From: an uncultured Rivibacter sp.
GTDB taxonomy: Bacteria; Pseudomonadota; Gammaproteobacteria; Burkholderiales; Burkholderiaceae
Assembly: GCA_946480925.1 (NCBI GenBank)
Contig: CAMLLU010000105.1
Coordinates: forward strand, 1 to 14,135
Direction of reading: 5' to 3'
Length of the DNA stretch: 14,135 nucleotides
A program made the position numbers and the translations under genes. The notes beneath the pieces are model-generated. The model was not told the origin of the DNA and ran no database searches. It saw nothing but the letters and a program-made list of their open reading frames with translations. This document shows, in pieces, positions 6,342-14,135 of the stretch. Position 1 is the stretch's first letter. Each line of letters begins with the position of its first letter.

Positions 6342-9296
6342 CTACAGGCACTTGCGCAGTTGCCGGGCCTGCTGCAGGTGCCAGTCCATGTGCATCGACT
6401 CGAAAGCAAAGCCTGCTTCTTCGAGCAGGCTGGCCGCCCGCGCACGTTGGCCGAAGGCCAGCTCGATGCCGGCGGCGCAAAGCTGCGTGCTCGCCGCCTC
6501 GTGGGCCGAATTGCGCCAGCGGGCCGTGGCCAGGGCCTGCTCGATGCAGTGCCGCGCACGCCGCTCGTCGTTGCCGCTGGCGGCCTGGCGTGCCAAGGCT
6601 CGCCAGGTCATCGCCACACCGATGAGGTCATGCTGGCGCGCGCGCTTCAACGCGCAGGCAGCGTGATGCCGCGCCAGGCGCCAGTCGCCCAGCGACACCA
6701 GGCCGTCGGTCAGCCAACCATGGTTGAACGAGCTGAACAACGCCCCTTCGCGCGCCTCCAGCCATGCGGCAGCCTCTTCGATCACCTTGAGCCACTGGGG
6801 CTTGCGCTCCAGCATCCAGCTCGCATAGGCGCCGGCGGAACGCCCCATCGAATAGGTGAACAGGCTCCGGAGCTGCTCGCCGATGCGGCAGGCGTCGGCC
6901 GCGCACTGGCGGGCGTCTTCCCAACGGCCCTGCCACAGCAGCACGGCGCTGCGGCACCCCAGGATGGAGGCCTGCACCTCGTGTTGCGCACCATGCACGG
7001 CTTCCTGCGCCTCGTCGAAGCACGCGTAGGCTTCGTCGAAGCGGCCCTGGTCTCCGAGTAGCTGCGCCTTGCAGGCCAGCGAGTACGCAATGCCCACCGC
7101 CGGGCGCGAGCCGCTGCGGTGCCTGCGCTTCACGCCAATGGCATCGTCGAGCAGCGCCGTGGCACGCGGGTAGTCCGCCGCGGCGGCGGCAATCTGGCCC
7201 AGCGTGGCGCCGACCTGCACGCGCAGCGGGTCGTCGCCCACACGAGCAGCGGCCTGCAGCGCCAGCTCGCAATGGGGGCGTGCCTCACGGGCATCGCCCA
7301 GTGCGTAATGGATGTAGCCGAGCCAATAGCGCGCCTGCGCGATGGTCGCGTCGTCGCCGTAGGCCTCGGCAAGCTCCACCGTCCGCTTGAAGACGCCGAT
7401 CTCTTCATGCGAGGCATGGAACACCGTGGTGTAGCCCAGGCGCTGGGCCACAGCGGCCCAGCGCAGGCACAGTTCCCGCGAGACGGGCAGCTGCGCCAGG
7501 GCGGCCAATGCGGCGCTGTACTGGGTCTTGGCGCGGTCGAGCGCGCCGGCAGCCATGGCCTTGTCGCCCGCCCGAGCGGCATAGCGGGCCGCCTCGTCGG
7601 CGCGGCCTGCCGAGCCACAGTGGTAGGCCAGCGCTTCGCAGGGCTCTTCGGGGTCGCCATCCGGGTGTGCCGCCAGCAACGCCTGGGCGACCCGCCCATG
7701 CAAGGCCTTGCGCTGGTGCAGGCCCACCGATTCGTAGATCGCATCGCGCGTGATGCCGTGCTTGAAGCGCAGGGTTCCCGGCTGTTCCCCGGGGAAGATG
7801 AAGTCCTGCTCCGCCAGGCCGAGCACCAGCGGGTGGTCGCTCGGGCAGCCGGTGATGGTTTCGAGCAAGCCGCAGGGGATCACGTTGCCGATGATGGCGG
7901 CCGTGCGCACGAGCTCGGCCTGGGTTTCAGGCAGGCGCGCCACGCGCGACTCGACCAGCACGTTGAGCCAGGCGGCATTGCCCGGCACTCGCCCTTTGCG
8001 GAGGGTGGCTTCGTCGTGCACCGCCGAATGGCACAGCTCTTCGATGAACAAGGGGTTGCCACCCGCGTGCCTGCAGATCTCTCCGGCGACGAAGGGGTCG
8101 GTGCCCGGCAGCAGCTGGGCCACCGTGCGGCTCGACTCCTCGCCGGTGAGCGGCTCCAGCGCCAGCGCAAGGGTGTCGCTCCTGTCGGGGCCGACCGAGG
8201 CCGTGAGCTCCTTCGTGGCCGTCAGCACGAGGACGGGGCGCTCGAGCGTGCGAATCGCGTCGAGCACCTGGTGGGTCGCATCGTCGGCCCACTGCCAGTC
8301 GTCGATGAACAAGAGCTGCGGCCGCGTTGCGGCCAGCGCGTCGAAGAGCCCTGCCAGTCCCGTCACGGAGGGCTCGGCCGGCGTGTCGTGCGCATTGGAT
8401 GCATCGTGTGCATCGAGCGCCGCGAGCATCTGCAGGAAGGGCTGCAGCGGCCGCGCGCCAAGGTTGCTTTCGCAATAGCCGCGGTGGACCTGCACGTCGC
8501 CGGCGGCCGCCACGCGGCGAAGGAACTCGTCGGCCAGCCGTGTCTTGCCCAGGCCAGCGCGGGCGCGCAGCGCCACGTGCATCGGCCGGCCACGGCGCGT
8601 CTGCGCCATCGCCTGTTCGAGTGCCTCGAGTTCCTGCGTGCGGCCGACGAACGGGGTGAGCCCGCGCTCGGCCGTGGCTTCGAGGCTCGCACCCACGGCC
8701 GCATGGCCCACGATGCGGTAGACGGGCACCGGCTTCGCGCGGCCCTTCATGGCGATCTGGCGCTGGTCGCCCACCTCGAAGAAATGGCGCTGCGGCCCCA
8801 GCGTTTCGCTGCTGACGAGGATCTCCTCGGGCCGGGCCGCATGCGACAGCTTGGCCGCGACGTTGGGGGCATCGCCGAGCAGTTCGAAGCGGCCCCGTGT
8901 GACGTCGCCTTCGTCCACCAGCACCAGTCCGGCGTGGATGCCGGTGTGCAGGCTGAGCGTCTGCGCCTGGCGTACCGGCAGGGCCATGCCGAGCCCGTGC
9001 ACTAGCGCATGCAGTTCCAGCGCAGCCGTGACAGCGCGGCGGCCGTCGTCTTCCCGCGCGCGGGGGTGGCCGAAGATGGCCAGCGCGCCGTCGCCCTGTA
9101 CGCGCACGATGGTGCCGCCGTGGCGGGAAACCACCTGGTCATAGGCCAGCCGCAGGCGGCCCAGCAGCTCGGCGTAGTGCTCGGCCTCCATGCTGGCGCC
9201 GAGCAGGGTTGAATCGGAAAGATCCGAAAACAGGACGGTGAGGTAGCGGCGCTGCCCGCCCCCCAGTCGCAACTGTTGACCCGCCCCGTTGTCCAT
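6342..9296 (-). CDS. Class III adenylate/guanylate cyclase with AAA ATPase and TPR region
   Basis: A 984-residue protein from the preferred ATG at 9296. Residues about 15-190 are the cyclase catalytic domain: metal-binding Asp25 in FSDLSDST, Asp69 in QGDGALAIFG, and GDAPNVAAKL near 145-149. The expected transition-state Arg (NxxxR) is Lys149. Next comes a short linker to FVGRTQELEALEQ, an AAA_16-type NTPase with Walker A ARAGLGKT (about 245-252) and Walker B LLFIDDWQWAD (about 328-338). The long C-terminal half is helical with Ala-rich TPR-like repeats. This architecture is common in actinobacteria and proteobacteria; the ATPase/TPR part is presumed regulatory and protein-binding. The reading frame stays open upstream to 9404, but the palindromes at 9317-9345 and GGGGG before 9296 favour the shorter start. 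It ends four bases from the convergent fusion gene. Whether it makes cAMP or cGMP, or is active, cannot be seen. Confidence 0.85.
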   Translation of the reverse strand: MDNGAGQQLRLGGGQRRYLTVLFSDLSDSTLLGASMEAEHYAELLGRLRLAYDQVVSRHGGTIVRVQGDGALAIFGHPRAREDDGRRAVTAALELHALVHGLGMALPVRQAQTLSLHTGIHAGLVLVDEGDVTRGRFELLGDAPNVAAKLSHAARPEEILVSSETLGPQRHFFEVGDQRQIAMKGRAKPVPVYRIVGHAAVGASLEATAERGLTPFVGRTQELEALEQAMAQTRRGRPMHVALRARAGLGKTRLADEFLRRVAAAGDVQVHRGYCESNLGARPLQPFLQMLAALDAHDASNAHDTPAEPSVTGLAGLFDALAATRPQLLFIDDWQWADDATHQVLDAIRTLERPVLVLTATKELTASVGPDRSDTLALALEPLTGEESSRTVAQLLPGTDPFVAGEICRHAGGNPLFIEELCHSAVHDEATLRKGRVPGNAAWLNVLVESRVARLPETQAELVRTAAIIGNVIPCGLLETITGCPSDHPLVLGLAEQDFIFPGEQPGTLRFKHGITRDAIYESVGLHQRKALHGRVAQALLAAHPDGDPEEPCEALAYHCGSAGRADEAARYAARAGDKAMAAGALDRAKTQYSAALAALAQLPVSRELCLRWAAVAQRLGYTTVFHASHEEIGVFKRTVELAEAYGDDATIAQARYWLGYIHYALGDAREARPHCELALQAAARVGDDPLRVQVGATLGQIAAAAADYPRATALLDDAIGVKRRHRSGSRPAVGIAYSLACKAQLLGDQGRFDEAYACFDEAQEAVHGAQHEVQASILGCRSAVLLWQGRWEDARQCAADACRIGEQLRSLFTYSMGRSAGAYASWMLERKPQWLKVIEEAAAWLEAREGALFSSFNHGWLTDGLVSLGDWRLARHHAACALKRARQHDLIGVAMTWRALARQAASGNDERRARHCIEQALATARWRNSAHEAASTQLCAAGIELAFGQRARAASLLEEAGFAFESMHMDWHLQQARQLRKCL

Positions 9297-9316
9297 GTCG
9301 CCCCCATCCCCGGACG

Positions 9317-9345
9317 TGTGACGTGTGTGCGTCACATCGCGATGT
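9317..9345. promoter_or_regulatory. Two overlapping palindromes upstream of the cyclase gene
   Basis: TGTGACG (9317-9323), spacer TGTGTG, CGTCACA (9330-9336) is a perfect 7-bp inverted repeat. It shares three bases with ACATCGCGATGT (9334-9345), a perfect 12-base palindrome. A direct repeat ACGTGTG x2 (9314-9327) overlaps the first arm. The half-sites TGTGA/TCACA recall CRP/FNR-type sites, but the spacing between them is ten bases rather than the usual six. The position, 20-50 bases upstream of the likely cyclase start, fits an operator. A cAMP-responsive feedback site is an attractive but unproven reading. Confidence 0.5.
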
Positions 9346-9420
9346 AGCGCACGCAGTGCCGGCACGTCAAGCATGGCACGCAAGGACCGGGCCGGGACCC
9401 GCACCGCGATACCGGTGGCA

Positions 9421-9786
9421 TCAATGGCGCGCGCGGCGATACAGCACCAGGCCGTAGACGGCGAGATTGATGCAGATCAAGGCGCCGCCGAGCACGATCT
9501 GCAGCTCGCGGGTCAGCTCGCCAGGGTAGATGACCGGCACGATGTAGCGCTCGATGAAGCCCTGTGTGTACACCGCACGGCCGCCAGCGGCTCGCAGCGA
9601 GTTCTCGAGCGGTGTGAGCGGGCAGATGCCGCCGCTGAATTCGATGAATGCACCCCAGGTCAGTGCCGGCAGATGCAGCCAGGCGGCCTGCGGCCAGCGC
9701 AGCACCAGCAGGCCGCCCAGCACGGCAAAGGCGATGAAGGCGAGGTGCAGCAGCACCACCGCGTCGGCCAGCGCTGCGTAGGGCAT
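9421..9786 (-). CDS. DUF2784 family small membrane protein
   Basis: A 121-residue hydrophobic protein with at least two to four predicted membrane helices (about 7-28, 38-50, 92-115) and the family hallmark GGICPLTPLENSLR (52-65), whose Cys55 and Glu61 are typical of DUF2784. The family function is not known. The start ATG 9786 lies five bases after the stop of the aldo/keto reductase gene, so the two are almost certainly co-transcribed. The ribosome binding site is weak, consistent with coupling. An open frame continues upstream to 9939, but that part overlaps the reductase and lacks family similarity. Confidence 0.85.
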   Translation of the reverse strand: MPYAALADAVVLLHLAFIAFAVLGGLLVLRWPQAAWLHLPALTWGAFIEFSGGICPLTPLENSLRAAGGRAVYTQGFIERYIVPVIYPGELTRELQIVLGGALICINLAVYGLVLYRRARH

Positions 9787-9791
9787 GGTGG

Positions 9792-10685
9792 TCAGAGCGT
9801 CGCGAACAGCGACTGCATGCGCCGGCGCATCGCCGCATCGGGCAACTGGCCGCGGCCCGCGCCCATGTTCTCGTCCAGGTGCATCGGCTGGCGCGTGGCC
9901 GGGATGGCGCAGGTCACGCTGGGGTGCGACACCACCCACTTCAGGAAGAACTGCGCCCAGTTCGCGCAGTCGATCTCACGCGCCCATGCAGGCAGCGGCT
10001 GCCGCCGCGTGCGGCCGAACAGCGCGCCGCCGTCGAAGGGGCGGTTGATCACCACCGCCATGCCGCGTTGTGCAGCCAGTTCCATCACGGGCTCGGCGCT
10101 GGTGTCGGCCAGGTTGTAGGTGATCTGCAGCACGTCGAGGTTTTCGTTGCGGATGATCTGCGCGGCTTCGTCGTGCCCGCGCCCGTGCGAGGTGGAGATG
10201 CCGATGGCACGCACGCGGCTTTCATCCTTCCAGCGCCGCAGCAGCTTCAGGTGTGCGCGCCAGTTGAGCATGTTGTGCACCAGCAGCACGTCGAAACGCG
10301 GCACGCCCCAGAACTCCTGCGACTGCCTGAGCTGCACCGGTCCCAGGCTGGCCAGCGGCGTCCACACCTTGGTGGCGGCGACCAGTCGGCCCCGGTGCTG
10401 CGGCAGGGCAGGCAGCAGTTCACCCAGCAGGCGTTCGGCGCGGCCGTACATCGGCGACGAATCGATCATCCCGCCGCCGGCCGTGAAGAAGCGCTGCAGC
10501 ACCTCGCGGCAGGCCATCTGCTCGTCGAGGTCTTCGGTGTCGAAGGTGATCCAGGTGCCCAGGCCGATGACCGGCACGGTGTCACCCAGGCGGGCCAGCG
10601 GGCGGCGCAGGGCTTGCGCGTGAACCGGGGCACCGGCCAGCGAAAGGGCGCCCGGGGCGAGCGTGAGGAAGCGGCGGCGGTGCAT
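9792..10685 (-). CDS. Tat-exported aldo/keto reductase
   Basis: A 297-residue protein. The N-terminus MHRRRFLTLAPGALSLAG carries a twin-arginine RRRFL motif, a hydrophobic stretch and a VHAQA cleavage-like end, so export as a folded, cofactor-loaded enzyme is predicted. The mature part has the AKR (TIM barrel) pattern with the catalytic tetrad visible: Asp75, Tyr80 (MIDSSPMYGRAE), Lys106 (AATKVW) and His137 (LLVHNML). GLGTWITFD opens the barrel. NADPH-dependent carbonyl reduction in the periplasm is the family expectation; the substrate is unknown. The start ATG 10685 is 41 bases after the lipoprotein stop, and its stop lies five bases from the DUF2784 start. The unit probably continues from the HerA-like gene. 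Confidence 0.9.
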   Translation of the reverse strand: MHRRRFLTLAPGALSLAGAPVHAQALRRPLARLGDTVPVIGLGTWITFDTEDLDEQMACREVLQRFFTAGGGMIDSSPMYGRAERLLGELLPALPQHRGRLVAATKVWTPLASLGPVQLRQSQEFWGVPRFDVLLVHNMLNWRAHLKLLRRWKDESRVRAIGISTSHGRGHDEAAQIIRNENLDVLQITYNLADTSAEPVMELAAQRGMAVVINRPFDGGALFGRTRRQPLPAWAREIDCANWAQFFLKWVVSHPSVTCAIPATRQPMHLDENMGAGRGQLPDAAMRRRMQSLFATL

Positions 10686-10726
10686 GGTCTTGCGTGGACC
10701 CCGGCCGCCGCCGTCAGTTCACCGGC

Positions 10727-11256
10727 TCAGAACACCTGTTCGATGCGGGTGTCGTGATAGAGCCAGTGGCTGCGGCCGGCGTATTGCACTTCGACGTTGA
10801 CGCGCACGTTCTGGTCGGCCGTGGTCTGTGTGTTCGGGCAGCCGCGGGCCACGGCCGCCAGCTCGTTGCTGCCCGCCGGCGGCGCCTGCTCGACCACCAG
10901 CGCGCCGCTCCATGCCGTGGTCTGGCCGACTTTCAGCGTCACGGAGCCCACCGTCAGTCCGCTGGGCAGGGCGCCGTTGCTGCTGCGCAGCGTGGCAGTG
11001 ACGATGAAGTTTTCGCAGCGCTGCTGGCCGCTCGCATCCACCACGGTCGGCATGCGATTGAGGTACGGGTAGCTGTCCAGCACGATGCGCGTGCCTTGCA
11101 GATCGAGCTGGGCCTGCGCCTGGGCATCGGGCTTGGCGGCGTCGTTCATGTGTGTCGGCTGGTTGGGCGTGCTGCCGCCGCAGGCACTGCACAGAGCCAG
11201 CAAGGCGGCGCACGAGGCGTGGAGGAGGGCGTGTCGCATCATGAAGCGCTCGCGCT

Positions 11257-11260
<4 letters not shown>
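10727..11260 (-). CDS. Putative lipoprotein, unknown function
   Basis: A protein of 177 residues from GTG 11260. Residues about 9-27 form a signal peptide ending [10 protein letters not shown]. Lipidation at Cys27 (or less likely Cys24) is plausible, though neither fits the ideal lipobox. A Gln/Ala-rich linker follows, then a likely beta-sandwich domain with Cys82 and Cys141, which could form a disulphide in the periplasm. I do not recognise the family. GTG 11260 overlaps the TGA of the HerA-like gene (GTGA); ATGs at 11242 and 11239 are alternatives that give a shorter signal. No start has a clear ribosome binding site, so the start is uncertain. Confidence 0.7.
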
Positions 11261-12810
<1,550 letters not shown>

Positions 12811-12906
12811 GGGATTTCCCTCTCTCAACGAAACGATGGGCCGCCCCGAGTTTCGTTGCCCACCGCGGAGGGCGGGCCGGGCGAAGTCCGGTCCTGGGGC
12901 GCTCGC

Positions 12907-12912
12907 TAAAAT
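12907..12912 (+). promoter_or_regulatory. Probable -10 box for yebC
   Basis: TAAAAT in the 137-base gap between the divergent HerA-like gene and yebC, 36 bases before the yebC ATG. It is AT-rich in a GC-rich setting and resembles common betaproteobacterial -10 boxes. No clear -35 hexamer is seen at the expected distance. Confidence 0.5.
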
Positions 12913-12947
12913 CGCGGGCATCGTACAACCCCGAACGAAAGCATTCC

Positions 12948-14135
<1,188 letters not shown>

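Noticed and set aside
7119..9005. 628-codon plus-strand frame opposite the cyclase gene
   Set aside because: His/Arg/Gly-rich shadow without motifs. The minus strand has cyclase, AAA and TPR features in order.
9317..9336. Calling the inverted repeat a CRP site outright
   Set aside because: The TGTGA and TCACA half-sites are ten bases apart, while the CRP consensus requires six. It was kept only as a palindrome of unknown regulator.

Overview
The window comes from a GC-rich proteobacterial chromosome, most likely a betaproteobacterium of the order Burkholderiales. The evidence is the strong G/C third-position bias, a yebC-purD pair with a typical TAAAAT-type -10 box, and the styles of the TagH, HerA-like/YjgR and DUF2784 proteins. 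No RNA gene, CRISPR array or insertion sequence was seen. Genus cannot be fixed by eye.

Layout. (1) 1-1201, minus strand: a two-gene unit with a FecR-domain periplasmic protein first, then a cut-off membrane-anchored protein with a DUF3365-type sensor start. (2) 1202-1502: a divergent intergenic region with an AT-rich inverted repeat. (3) 1503-6337, plus strand: a T6SS-type FHA protein (TagH family), then a very large gene of 1180 codons. That gene fuses an uncharacterised N-terminal region, a complete DyP-type haem peroxidase and a C-terminal cytochrome P450-like domain. (4) 6342-12810, minus strand: five co-directional genes, transcribed as HerA-like ATPase, putative lipoprotein, Tat-exported aldo/keto reductase, DUF2784 membrane protein, and an AAA/TPR class III nucleotidyl cyclase. 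The cyclase has its own palindrome-rich upstream region. (5) 12948-14135, plus strand: yebC, then purD, which overlaps it by 4 nt and runs off the window.

The centre of interest is the peroxidase-P450 fusion. Two unrelated haem enzymes in one chain recall the architecture of fungal Ppo/linoleate diol synthases, where a peroxidase/dioxygenase makes a hydroperoxide that the P450 domain rearranges. The bacterial version here uses a DyP peroxidase. Its P450 part keeps the Cys-ligand loop but deviates at the ExxR motif (ExxK) and in the I-helix. This looks like a peroxide- or hydroperoxide-driven P450 rather than a classical monooxygenase; that is inference. It sits just downstream of an orphan TagH-like gene with a degenerate FHA phosphopeptide site. 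The rest of the window is mostly ordinary accessory and housekeeping content.
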